A stretch of 39,005 bases of DNA, from contig JAAYVK010000074.1 in assembly GCA_012517195.1 (NCBI GenBank), positions 1-39,005 on the forward strand, in the 5' to 3' direction. This stretch comes from Synergistaceae bacterium. Its GTDB lineage: Bacteria; Synergistota; Synergistia; Synergistales; 79-D21. The notes under the pieces are model-generated. The model was not told the origin of the DNA, did not search any database, and saw only the letters and a list, made by a program, of their open reading frames with translations. Shown here piece after piece: positions 19,572 through 28,342 of the stretch. How positions within the stretch are numbered: position 1 is the first letter of the stretch; each line of letters opens with the position of its first letter. Made by a program: the position numbers and the translations under genes.

Positions 19572-21643
19572 AGGAAAAAACACTTGGGCTCGAATCTTCG
19601 GTCCTGACGATCAAAGGTGTTGGAAAGGCCCGTGAACAGATCTTGAGGTCGCTTGGGGTTTACACCCTGAGGGACCTTTTTCTCTATTTCCCGCAAAGAT
19701 ACGAGGACCGGAGAAGGGTTTCACGGATTTTAGAGCTTCAGGAGAGAAAGCCGGCACTTCTGGCCGGAACGCTGACTTGCGTGAGTCTTTCGAAATGGGG
19801 GAACGCTTCAGGAGGAAAGATTCGGTCTGTTCTTTCGGCGGTCATCGAAGACCAGGGTGAAACTCTCTCCGTCAAGGTGTTCAATGGAGGCGCCATGGCT
19901 TCGCGGCTGTCGGAAGGGATGAGAGTTTCTCTCTTCGGAAGGGCCGAAAGGGGAAAGAACGGCTGGGAAATGATCAACCCGGAGATCAGGATTCTCGATG
20001 GAAACGAGTTGCCGGAAACCGGGATCTTTCCGGTCTACCCGCTCGCGTCCGGGTTGAAGCAGCAGACCCTGAGAAAAATGATGAAGGGGCTTTTCGAGGG
20101 AGAGACTGCCAAGCTGCTGAAGGAAACCCTGCCCGAAGACCTGAGGAAACGCCAGGAACTCGTTGGGCTGCGGGAGGCGATCGAAAACCTCCATTTCCCG
20201 ATGGATGAAAAAGCCTGGAAGGCAGGACGAAAACGGATCGTCTTTGAAGAGCTATTCCAGCTGCAGCTAAAGCACAGAAAAGCCCGGCTTCAGCATGCCG
20301 CCCTCCGAAGGGCACCAATCATCCGGGCCGGTGAGCGGACGAGAGCGTTCCTGGAGCGAGGACTGCCTTTTCGCCTTACGGACGGGCAAAGGCGGGCCCT
20401 GGAAGAGATTCTGGAAGACCTGGGAAATCCTGTCCCAATGAGGAGACTGCTCCACGGTGAAGTGGGAAGCGGCAAGACGGCCGTTGCTCTCGGAGCGGCG
20501 ATGGCCGCTGTCGAATCGGGACTGCAGGTGGCTTTTATGGTTCCGACTGAAGTGCTTGCCCGGCAGCACTACCAGAGAACGAAGGGGCTTTTTTCCGCGG
20601 TCGGGGCGAAGTGCTGGCTACTGGCAGGAAGGGAAGCCTCCAGGGAACGGCAACGGCGCCTTGCTCAGGTTGAGGAGGGGACTTGCGGAATGCTTTTTGG
20701 AACACAGGCCCTTTTCCAGGAAAAGACCGCCGTGAAGAACCTCGGACTTGTGATCATCGATGAGCAGCACCGTTTCGGTGTTTCCCAGAAAGCCGCCCTC
20801 CTGGGAAAAGGGAACTCGCCCCACCTCCTGGTGATGTCCGCAACACCGATTCCGCGGTCCCTTGCCCTGACCGCGTACGGTGAACTGGACCTGACCCGCC
20901 TGAATGGGACGCTTCCGGGAAGAAAGCCCGTACGGACCTATCTCATTGAAAAGCGGCAACTAAAGGCCCTGTTCAAGCGGATTCGGGAGGAAGTGATTTC
21001 GGGAGGCCAGGTCCTGTGGGTCTGTCCTCTGCTGGAAGAAACGGCCCAACGGAAAGCGGTGCCGGTTACGGAGAGGTTGAAGGAAATCCGGAATGTTCTG
21101 CCCGATCTGCCATCCGGCTGGATTCACGGGAAAATGGATCCCCGGGAAAAAGAGGAAGCCGTGAGGGACTTCGAGGACGGAAACCTGAAGATCCTGGTCT
21201 CAACCACGGTGGTCGAGGTCGGGATCGATCTTCCGGGGGCCACACTGATCGTCGTGGAAAATGCAGAGTGCTTCGGCCTTTCTCAGCTTCATCAGCTTCG
21301 AGGACGGGTTGGCCGGGGGAACCGCGAGGGAGTCTGCGTTCTCCTCGTTCCTTCAAAAAACGAAAGTGCGGTGGAACGGCTGTCGATTTTCCTGGAAACG
21401 AACGACGGGTTCGCCCTCGCGGAGGAGGATTTGCGATTGAGGGGACCAGGGGCTCTTTGCGGGATTCGGCAGCACGGGCTGACGGAATTCAGGCTTGCCG
21501 ATCCGCTCCATGACCGTGTCCTGCTGGAAAAGGCCAGAGAGGAAGCCCAACGGTTGCAGCCGGAAGAGGAGTTGCTGGATCTCTCCTCCTGGGTTTGCCG
21601 TGGATCCGGGGAAGGAGATTCAGAATGCCCGTTTCTGGGGTGA
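19568..21643 (+). CDS. recG: ATP-dependent DNA helicase RecG
   Basis: IKGVGKAREQILRSLGVYTLRDLFLYFPQRYEDRR; HGEVGSGKTAVAL; IIDEQHRFGV; VEVGIDLPGA. Confidence 0.96.
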   Translation: MKEKTLGLESSVLTIKGVGKAREQILRSLGVYTLRDLFLYFPQRYEDRRRVSRILELQERKPALLAGTLTCVSLSKWGNASGGKIRSVLSAVIEDQGETLSVKVFNGGAMASRLSEGMRVSLFGRAERGKNGWEMINPEIRILDGNELPETGIFPVYPLASGLKQQTLRKMMKGLFEGETAKLLKETLPEDLRKRQELVGLREAIENLHFPMDEKAWKAGRKRIVFEELFQLQLKHRKARLQHAALRRAPIIRAGERTRAFLERGLPFRLTDGQRRALEEILEDLGNPVPMRRLLHGEVGSGKTAVALGAAMAAVESGLQVAFMVPTEVLARQHYQRTKGLFSAVGAKCWLLAGREASRERQRRLAQVEEGTCGMLFGTQALFQEKTAVKNLGLVIIDEQHRFGVSQKAALLGKGNSPHLLVMSATPIPRSLALTAYGELDLTRLNGTLPGRKPVRTYLIEKRQLKALFKRIREEVISGGQVLWVCPLLEETAQRKAVPVTERLKEIRNVLPDLPSGWIHGKMDPREKEEAVRDFEDGNLKILVSTTVVEVGIDLPGATLIVVENAECFGLSQLHQLRGRVGRGNREGVCVLLVPSKNESAVERLSIFLETNDGFALAEEDLRLRGPGALCGIRQHGLTEFRLADPLHDRVLLEKAREEAQRLQPEEELLDLSSWVCRGSGEGDSECPFLG

Positions 21644-22080
21644 GGAAATTAGGCGGGAAACAGCGACTTCAAGAGGCGTTGGCCGGTCATCTGCTCAGGT
21701 GGCCGAAAACCGTCGAGCAGGCGAGGAAATGGCTGGAAAAGCACAAAGCTGGAAAACAGGAGGCCGAGGAAATCCTTTCCGACCTGATCCTCGCTGGGTT
21801 TCTGAATGATTCCCTTTATGCACGCCTCTTCGTCGAGGGACATTCCTCCTGGGGGGCCGATCGCCTCAGGCATGAACTGAGACGGAGGGGAATCGACGCA
21901 GCCCTAGCAGCTGCGGCCATTGAGGAGGCCGCGGATCCCGGGGCTGCGGAAGAGCTGGTCCGGGAATGGAGAAAAGACGGGGTCGATGACAGGAAGATCG
22001 CAGGGAGGCTGGCGAGAAGGGGATTCCCTTCCAGGGAAGTCTGGAAGGCCATGAATTCTTCTTGTCCAGGAGCGGAATAG
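21625..22080 (+). CDS. recX: regulatory protein RecX
   Basis: FLNDSLYARLFVEGHSSWGADRLRHELRRRGID; located directly after recG. Confidence 0.82.
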   Translation: MPVSGVRKLGGKQRLQEALAGHLLRWPKTVEQARKWLEKHKAGKQEAEEILSDLILAGFLNDSLYARLFVEGHSSWGADRLRHELRRRGIDAALAAAAIEEAADPGAAEELVREWRKDGVDDRKIAGRLARRGFPSREVWKAMNSSCPGAE

Positions 22081-22177
22081 AAGCTAGAATACCCTTGGAA
22101 ACACGGTGTCCTGTCAACGACAAACGACAATCAGGCAGCATGCCGAACTTTGACAAATGAACAGGGGTGAAAGATGC

Positions 22178-23707
22178 ATGTCGTTTATTGCACTTGCGGC
22201 AGCGGTCGCTTTCGGCCTTGCCATTGGATATTTGGTGCGCAGGTACCAGGACGAAAGGGCATTGCAGGGGGCTGGAACTCAGGCCCAGAAGCTGATCAAG
22301 GACGCGATCTCCGAGGGAGAAGCCAGGAAAAAGGAACTTCTCGCGGAGGGCAAGGAGGAAGTCCAGCGCCTGAAGCAGGAAGCGGATCGGGAAATTCGAG
22401 AAAGGAAGGCCGAGCTTCAGAGGCAGGAGCGCCGGCTGGAACAGAAAGACGAAAACCTTGATCGGAAGCTGGAATCCCTCTCGAAGAAGGAAGAGGAGCT
22501 CAGGGCAAAGCAGGAAGAAGCGCAGCGCCGGCTCGATGAAATCGAAACACTCAAACAGCAGCAGATCGAACGCCTGGAAGAGGTCGCAGCCCTGACCCGG
22601 GAGGAGGCGCGGGCGATCCTCCTAAAGGAAGTGGAGGAGGAAGCCGGGCATTTCATCGGACTTCGGCTCAAGGAGCTGGAGGAAAAGGCGAAGAGAGAAT
22701 CCGAAAGAAAGGCACGGGAATACATCGCCACCGCGATTCAGAGATGCGCTGTTGAACAGACTTCCGAGATCGCCGTCAGCGTTGTCAGCCTCCCCTCGGA
22801 TGAGATGAAGGGGAGGATCATCGGACGGGAAGGGCGGAATATCCGGACATTTGAAACGATTACCGGAGTCGACCTGATTGTTGACGACACGCCGGAAGCG
22901 GTTGCGCTGAGCAGTTTTGACCCGGTCCGCCGGGAGGTGGCCCGCCTTTCCCTGGAGAGGCTCGTTGTCGATGGGCGGATTCACCCGGCGAGGATCGAAG
23001 AGGTCGTGGACAAGGCAAGGAAGGACGTCGAGGAAATGATCCTCGAAGCGGGAGAAAACGCACTCCTGGAGGCCGGCGTCAAGAACCTGCACCCGGAACT
23101 GCTCAATATTCTAGGGCAGCTTCGCTTCCGCAACAGCTACGGTCAGAATGCCCTGGCCCATAGCCTTGAAGTTGCCCACATTGCCGGGATCATGGCGGCC
23201 GAGCTGGGGCTTGACGAGGCTCTCGCAAGACGGGCGGGGCTTCTGCATGACATCGGGAAGGCGGTCGATCACGCGGTCGAAGGACCGCACGCGAGCATCG
23301 GGGCAGATCTCGCGAGGCGTCACGGCGAAAGCCTCGAGGTGGTCAATGCGATTGCCTCTCACCACGAGGACGAAGAACCCCAGACCCTCTATGCGGTCCT
23401 GGTGGCTGCTGCGGATGCAGTCAGTGCGGCCCGGCCGGGAGCCCGGCGGGAAAGCCTTGATGCGTATGTCAAGAGGCTGGAGAAGCTGGAACAGATTGCA
23501 AAGACGTTTAATGGAGTGACGAAGGCTTTTGCGATGCAGGCCGGAAGGGAAGTCCGGATCATGGTGAACCCCGGAATTGCCGATGACGGTGAGATCCAGA
23601 AACTGGCCTACGACATCGCGAGAAAAATCGAGAACGAAATGAAGTACCCGGGACAGATCAAGGTGACCGTCATCCGGGAATCCAGGGCCTTCGAATACGC
23701 AAAGTAG
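22178..23707 (+). CDS. rny: ribonuclease Y
   Basis: N-terminal TM, coiled-coil, KH ([15 protein letters not shown]) and HD (LLHDIGKA) domains. Confidence 0.96.
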   Translation: MSFIALAAAVAFGLAIGYLVRRYQDERALQGAGTQAQKLIKDAISEGEARKKELLAEGKEEVQRLKQEADREIRERKAELQRQERRLEQKDENLDRKLESLSKKEEELRAKQEEAQRRLDEIETLKQQQIERLEEVAALTREEARAILLKEVEEEAGHFIGLRLKELEEKAKRESERKAREYIATAIQRCAVEQTSEIAVSVVSLPSDEMKGRIIGREGRNIRTFETITGVDLIVDDTPEAVALSSFDPVRREVARLSLERLVVDGRIHPARIEEVVDKARKDVEEMILEAGENALLEAGVKNLHPELLNILGQLRFRNSYGQNALAHSLEVAHIAGIMAAELGLDEALARRAGLLHDIGKAVDHAVEGPHASIGADLARRHGESLEVVNAIASHHEDEEPQTLYAVLVAAADAVSAARPGARRESLDAYVKRLEKLEQIAKTFNGVTKAFAMQAGREVRIMVNPGIADDGEIQKLAYDIARKIENEMKYPGQIKVTVIRESRAFEYAK

Positions 23708-23714
23708 GAACGGC

Positions 23715-24494
23715 ATGAAGATCCTTTTTATCGGTGACATCGTCGGAAGCCCGGGCAGAAAGGCCGTTGCGGCCCTTCTGCCCCGTCTTCGAAAGGAAGC
23801 CGGCCCCTTCGATTTTGTGCTTGCAAACGGGGAGAACGCGGCAGCGGGGTTCGGCCTGACCGAAAGGGTCTTTCAGGAAATCCTGGATCTGGGGGTCGAT
23901 TGCCTGACTTCAGGCAACCATATCTGGGACAAACGGGAGTTTCTGGAAATCCTTGCGGCTGAAGACCGTATCCTTCGGCCAGCGAATTACCCCCCTGGCT
24001 GCCCCGGACTGGGAGTAGCCCTGCTGGAACGGGGGAAAAGGCGGCTTGCAGTGGTCAATCTCCAGGGAAGAGTCTTCATGCCGGTGATCGACTGTCCTTT
24101 CCGGGCAGCCGATGCGATTTTGCAGGATGAACGAATGCCCCGGTGCGTCCTTGTCGATTTTCATGCCGAGGCCACCTCTGAAAAGAGAGCCCTGGCCCTT
24201 TACCTTGACGGGAGGGTTTCTGCCGTGATTGGGACGCATACGCATGTCCAGACCGCGGACGAGTCCATCCTTCATGGCGGCACAGCCTACCAGACGGATT
24301 GCGGGATGACCGGCGGGCATGGCGGAGTCATCGGCATGAAAAGAGAAGGGGTCCTGCCCCGTTTTCTAACCGGGATGCCCACCAGGTTTGAGGTGTGCGA
24401 AGAAGGAATCCGACTGAACGGGGTACTGCTTGAAATTGATGATGAAACCGGGAGGGCACTTGACATCCGAAGGATCGACATTCCCCTCGACTGA
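23715..24494 (+). CDS. YmdB-family metallophosphoesterase (TIGR00282)
   Basis: MKILFIGDIVGSPGRKAV; LTSGNHIWDKREF; VIGTHTHVQTAD. Confidence 0.95.
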   Translation: MKILFIGDIVGSPGRKAVAALLPRLRKEAGPFDFVLANGENAAAGFGLTERVFQEILDLGVDCLTSGNHIWDKREFLEILAAEDRILRPANYPPGCPGLGVALLERGKRRLAVVNLQGRVFMPVIDCPFRAADAILQDERMPRCVLVDFHAEATSEKRALALYLDGRVSAVIGTHTHVQTADESILHGGTAYQTDCGMTGGHGGVIGMKREGVLPRFLTGMPTRFEVCEEGIRLNGVLLEIDDETGRALDIRRIDIPLD

Positions 24495-24534
24495 ACCCGA
24501 ATGGGAAGATTCGACGTTGAAGGGTGTGAGAGGC

Positions 24535-24801
24535 GTGGCAGTCGAAACGCTGAAGGTGGGCGCAACGAGCAATCCCAATACGGTGGCGGGGGCGATCGCT
24601 GCGGTCATCCGTTCCGGGAGGGAAGCCGAAATACACGCGATCGGCGCGGGCGCCGTGAACCAGGGGGTCAAGGCTATCGTGGTGGCCAGGGGCTATCTTG
24701 CTCAGAACGGAATCGATCTCTGCTTCATTCCAGCCTTTTCCGAAATCGAGATCGACGGGACTCCCCGGACGGCAGTCAAACTCCTGATCCGGGCAAGGTA
24801 G
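24535..24801 (+). CDS. spoVS: stage V sporulation protein S-like (SpoVS)
   Basis: VETLKVGATSNPNTVAGAIAAVIRSGREAEIHAIGAGAVNQGVKAIVVARGYL; start uncertain (GTG 24535 or TTG 24517). Confidence 0.9.
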   Translation: MAVETLKVGATSNPNTVAGAIAAVIRSGREAEIHAIGAGAVNQGVKAIVVARGYLAQNGIDLCFIPAFSEIEIDGTPRTAVKLLIRAR

Positions 24802-24807
24802 AAAAAA

Positions 24808-24834
24808 GCGGGGCAAGTCTGCCCCGCTTTTTTT
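24808..24834 (+). terminator. rho-independent terminator after spoVS
   Basis: GCGGGGCA-AGTC-TGCCCCGC + TTTTTTT. Confidence 0.88.
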
Positions 24835-24860
24835 GCACGCTGATTCAGGGCTGGAGGGCT

Positions 24861-25847
24861 TTAGCAGATCCTTGGCAGAATTTCGCCGGCGGGCATGTCG
24901 AGAATCCTGGTTCCGCCGAAGCGCGTGTTCAGCGTAACCCACCCGGGGTGATTCCCGGTCACGGTACCGATCTTTTCAGCGTCTTTCCCGTAGCGGGACC
25001 TGCGAAGCGCCTCCAAAACAGGCTTGGTCTCTTCAGGTGAAACCGCGATCAGCATGCAGCCTTCGCAAGCCAGGTGGAACGGATCGAAACCGAGAAGATC
25101 ACAAACGGAAATCACAGGCGGGGGGACCAAGACGGAACTCTCGTCGATTTCCATCCCGAGGCCGGAGGCTTCCGCCCATTCGCAAAGAACGGTCGCAAGC
25201 CCTCCGCGGGTGCAGTCCCGCATGGCTCTCAAACCATCGAAAGCCAGAAGGGGTTCAATCGTTTCCCAAAGGGGAGCGCAATCGGAGACCAGGCCTTCGC
25301 TTTCAAGACCGTAACGCAAGGCGGCAATCGTGGCCCCGTGAAGACCGATTGGCCCGGTTAGGAGAAGCGAGTCCCCTTCCTGGATTGATGGAATGCCCAA
25401 CGGTGCAGCCCGCGTTGATTTCCCGATCCCGCAGGTTGTCAGAACGAGACCGTCGAGTTGTCCCCTGGGGACCACCTTGGTATCCCCCGTGACGATCCGA
25501 AGCCCGATTCCCGAGCAAATGCCCGCAGCATCCCCGAGATATCCCAGCAGTTCGTTTTCGTCGAAACCCTCTTCTGCAATTACTCCCAAGGCGAGAAAAA
25601 GCGGCCTTGCCCCCCTGCAGGCAAGGTCGTTGACCGTGCCGCATACGGCCAGCTTGCCGATATGCCCGCCTGGAAACGAGAGGGGGGTAACGGTATATCC
25701 ATCGATCGTCATGGCAAGACCCTCTCCCAGGAGGGCGCAATCTTCGAGAGGAAGGTCAGAAGCTGCCCCCGTGGCCTCCAGGATGGCGCTGACAAGGCGT
25801 TGGCTTTGTCTGCCTCCGCTTCCCTGGGAAAGTGAAATCGGCTTCAC
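24861..25847 (-). CDS. hypE: hydrogenase expression/formation protein HypE
   Basis: AIR-synthase-like; DLACRGARPLFLALG, MRDCTRGGLATVLCEWA; C-terminal ...LPRIC typical of HypE. Confidence 0.94.
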   Translation of the reverse strand: MKPISLSQGSGGRQSQRLVSAILEATGAASDLPLEDCALLGEGLAMTIDGYTVTPLSFPGGHIGKLAVCGTVNDLACRGARPLFLALGVIAEEGFDENELLGYLGDAAGICSGIGLRIVTGDTKVVPRGQLDGLVLTTCGIGKSTRAAPLGIPSIQEGDSLLLTGPIGLHGATIAALRYGLESEGLVSDCAPLWETIEPLLAFDGLRAMRDCTRGGLATVLCEWAEASGLGMEIDESSVLVPPPVISVCDLLGFDPFHLACEGCMLIAVSPEETKPVLEALRRSRYGKDAEKIGTVTGNHPGWVTLNTRFGGTRILDMPAGEILPRIC

Positions 25848-26926
25848 AAACGGTCACCTCTTCCGTATCGGTATGCGGCAGAACAGCTCCCCTCAGAGGA
25901 AACCATGCACGGTCCCACCGGGTTCTCGGGTGTGCAGCTTTTCGCGAAAAGGGGGCAGCCGAAAGGAGAAATTCTTCCCGCAAGGACATCCCCGCAGCGG
26001 CAGCCCGCAGGCTCCCGGGCGGGAAGATCAGAAATTCCGAGGCGAACCCTCGCGTCGTAATCCGAAAAGGCTGCCTTGAATCTCAGGCCGGAACGGGGGA
26101 TCAATCCGAGTCCCCTCCAGGTTGAATCCGTTTCTTCAAAGACGGCTTCGAGCAGTCGCTTCGCCTGGAGGTTCCCGGCCGTGCGGACGGCTTCAGGGTA
26201 GGCGGACTGGACGGCGGGAATTCCCCTTTTTTTCTGGAGGACCAGCAGGGTGATGCCGGCCATAATCTGGTCGGGCTCAAATCCCGCGACAACGCAGGCC
26301 AGGCCGTACTTTTCGGGAAGGCGAAGATACGGATTGAGCCCAAGGATCGTACTCACGTGACCCGGCAGAAGGAATCCGTCCAGCGACAGTTCCGGGTCCG
26401 CCCCGAGTGTCTCCAGGACCGCCGGGACAGTCTTGTGGAGGTTTAGAACGGCAAAATTCCTTACGTTTTCGCGGGAGGCCTGCAAAATGACCGCCGCAGT
26501 GGCTGGAGCCGTCGTTTCAAATCCGACGCCCGCAAAAACGACCGTGCGGTTCGGCGTTTCCCTGGCCAGGCGCAGGGCGTCTGCGGCCGAGAGCACGACG
26601 CGGACGGAAGCCCCGTGTGCCCTTGCTTCGGACAGCGAGGTCGAACTCCCGGGGACACGGAGCATGTCCCCGTAGGTCGCGATGATGATGTCTTTCATCT
26701 CGGAGAGCCTGAGAAGAGAATCGATTTCCTCCTGGGCGGTTACGCAGACCGGACATCCCGGACCCGAAATGAGGGAGAGGCCTTCGGGAAAAAGCGCTCT
26801 AAGCCCCGAGCGGTAAATTGAAACCGTGTGGGTTCCACAGACCTCCATGAATTTCAGCGGCTGGTCGACAAGACTTCTGAGGGCTGCCGCGGCGGCCAGG
26901 ACCCTTTCGCGGGGGAGATTATTCAT
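25844..26926 (-). CDS. hypD: hydrogenase formation protein HypD
   Basis: MEVCGTHTVSIYRSGLRALFPEGLSLISGPGCPVCVT; GFETTAPATA; CRCGDVLAG; start trimmed to MNNLPRERV. Confidence 0.95.
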   Translation of the reverse strand: MNNLPRERVLAAAAALRSLVDQPLKFMEVCGTHTVSIYRSGLRALFPEGLSLISGPGCPVCVTAQEEIDSLLRLSEMKDIIIATYGDMLRVPGSSTSLSEARAHGASVRVVLSAADALRLARETPNRTVVFAGVGFETTAPATAAVILQASRENVRNFAVLNLHKTVPAVLETLGADPELSLDGFLLPGHVSTILGLNPYLRLPEKYGLACVVAGFEPDQIMAGITLLVLQKKRGIPAVQSAYPEAVRTAGNLQAKRLLEAVFEETDSTWRGLGLIPRSGLRFKAAFSDYDARVRLGISDLPAREPAGCRCGDVLAGRISPFGCPLFAKSCTPENPVGPCMVSSEGSCSAAYRYGRGDRL

Positions 26927-27158
26927 GCTGCGGCGTCCCTGAAATAGCCCGGATTTCTTCCCAGAGGGCATCGATCTCGGAGGCTTCCTCAGGCTGAAGG
27001 CGCTCGATCGCGAAGCCTGCATGGACAAGAACGCAATCTCCGGGAGAGGGGTTTTCGATGAGGTCGGTGCGGATTTCCACTTCGATCGTCCCAGCCCTGC
27101 CGATCGCTGTGCTGGGGCCGGTGATCTCGACAAGGGTATGCGGAACGGCTAAACACAT
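26919..27158 (-). CDS. hypC: hydrogenase assembly chaperone HypC
   Basis: MCLAVPHTLVEI...GDCVLVHAGFAIERLQPEEA. Confidence 0.94.
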   Translation of the reverse strand: MCLAVPHTLVEITGPSTAIGRAGTIEVEIRTDLIENPSPGDCVLVHAGFAIERLQPEEASEIDALWEEIRAISGTPQHE

Positions 27159-27239
27159 TCTTGTTCCCTCCTCGGGAGTGTTGGGGAAAACTATCATCCT
27201 TCGGCGGCGATTTTCTGTCAATGCCCCGCGGGTTCACGA

Positions 27240-27245
27240 TATAAT
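27240..27245 (+). promoter_or_regulatory. putative -10 box (TATAAT) for the nitrilase-family gene
   Basis: TATAAT about 40 bp upstream of the CDS; -35 weak (TGTCAA). Confidence 0.4.
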
Positions 27246-27284
27246 CCGCTGAAAAGCTCCGGGAGCCGGGAAAGGAGAGCGAAA

Positions 27285-28079
27285 ATGGATGTTTTGCCCG
27301 TAGCCCTAGTCCAGACGGCAGTTTTTCGAAAAAGCCCGACGAGCAACCTTGAAGTCCTCCTTGAAGAGACCGCGCGAGCCGCGAAAAACGGCGCGAGGGT
27401 GGTCGTTTTGCCCGAATTGTGGAATCAGGCCTTTCTCACGGTGGAACGGGAAGACACAGAAGGAGAAGAACGCCGAGTTCTCCTGGAGTTTTCCCGTTTG
27501 GCCAGGCGGCATGAGATGGCGGTCATTGCCGGTAGTGTGGCGATGCGCTGCCGGGAGGGCCTGGTGAACCGCTGCTACGTTTTCGGCCCGAAAGGGAACG
27601 TCATCCTGACCTATGACAAGATCCATGTTTATTCGTCGTTCTTTCAGAAGGACGCGTTCAAAGCGGGGACGACACTTGGCATCTGCGATCTTTTCGGTTG
27701 GAAAACGGGAATCCTCGTCTGCTTCGATATCGAATTTCCAGAACTCTGCCGTTCACTGGCAGAGAACGGGGTTCGGCTTCTCATGGTTGTCGGGGCCTGG
27801 CCGGCGGAACACATCCGGATCTGGAAAACGATGATTGCGGCGAGATCCATGGAGAACCAGATTTTCACCGTCGGGGTCAATCGGTGCGACCGGGGGCCGC
27901 TCGTCCAGTTCGGTGGCCGCAGCCTGGCGGTGGATCCTTATGGAGAGACGATTCTTGAACTCGATGACCGCCCTGCAACAGAAATCGTCCGGCTTCGGAA
28001 AGAACTGGTGGAGAAGGCCAGGAAATGCAATGCCGTTTGGTTTTCAAGGCGGGCGGAGGTTTACCGGAAATGGAGATAA
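27285..28079 (+). CDS. carbon-nitrogen hydrolase (nitrilase superfamily)
   Basis: VVVLPELWNQAF (Glu), YDKIHVYS (Lys), GILVCFDIEFPEL (Cys). Confidence 0.93.
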   Translation: MDVLPVALVQTAVFRKSPTSNLEVLLEETARAAKNGARVVVLPELWNQAFLTVEREDTEGEERRVLLEFSRLARRHEMAVIAGSVAMRCREGLVNRCYVFGPKGNVILTYDKIHVYSSFFQKDAFKAGTTLGICDLFGWKTGILVCFDIEFPELCRSLAENGVRLLMVVGAWPAEHIRIWKTMIAARSMENQIFTVGVNRCDRGPLVQFGGRSLAVDPYGETILELDDRPATEIVRLRKELVEKARKCNAVWFSRRAEVYRKWR

Positions 28080-28134
28080 CATTTGGGGAAAAATGGGGGA
28101 TTGATGAATTCCTTCCGTCCGTTTATCCTTAGTG

Positions 28135-28197
28135 CGGGTTTCAGAAGGCGGAACCGCTGGTTCTACCACGAATCCGCAGCGAAATCCCGTTGTTTTT
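28135..28197 (+). terminator. branched stem-loop with U-tract downstream of the nitrilase-family gene
   Basis: CGGGTTTC/GAAATCCCG outer stem with nested GCGGA/TCCGC, then TTGTTTTTT. Confidence 0.5.
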
Positions 28198-28214
28198 TGC
28201 TCAGGAGTACCCCC

Positions 28215-28220
28215 TATAAT
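28215..28220 (+). promoter_or_regulatory. putative -10 (TATAAT) for the NSS transporter gene
   Basis: CCCCCTATAATTG about 120 bp upstream of the CDS; possible -35 TTGTTT with 19-bp spacer. Confidence 0.45.
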
Positions 28221-28342
28221 TGCGGGCAACCTGAATTCCCAGACAAAGACTGAGAGGAGGTGAAGCGCAAGAACGCACTGCAGGTTTTTCAGGTAGCTGG
28301 AAGAAAGATCCATGAAGCCAATCAGCCTAGAGGAGGGATATC

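Noticed and set aside
26927-27133. N-terminal extension of HypD ORF
   Set aside because: Overlaps hypC in another frame; the HypD family begins near MNNLPRERV.
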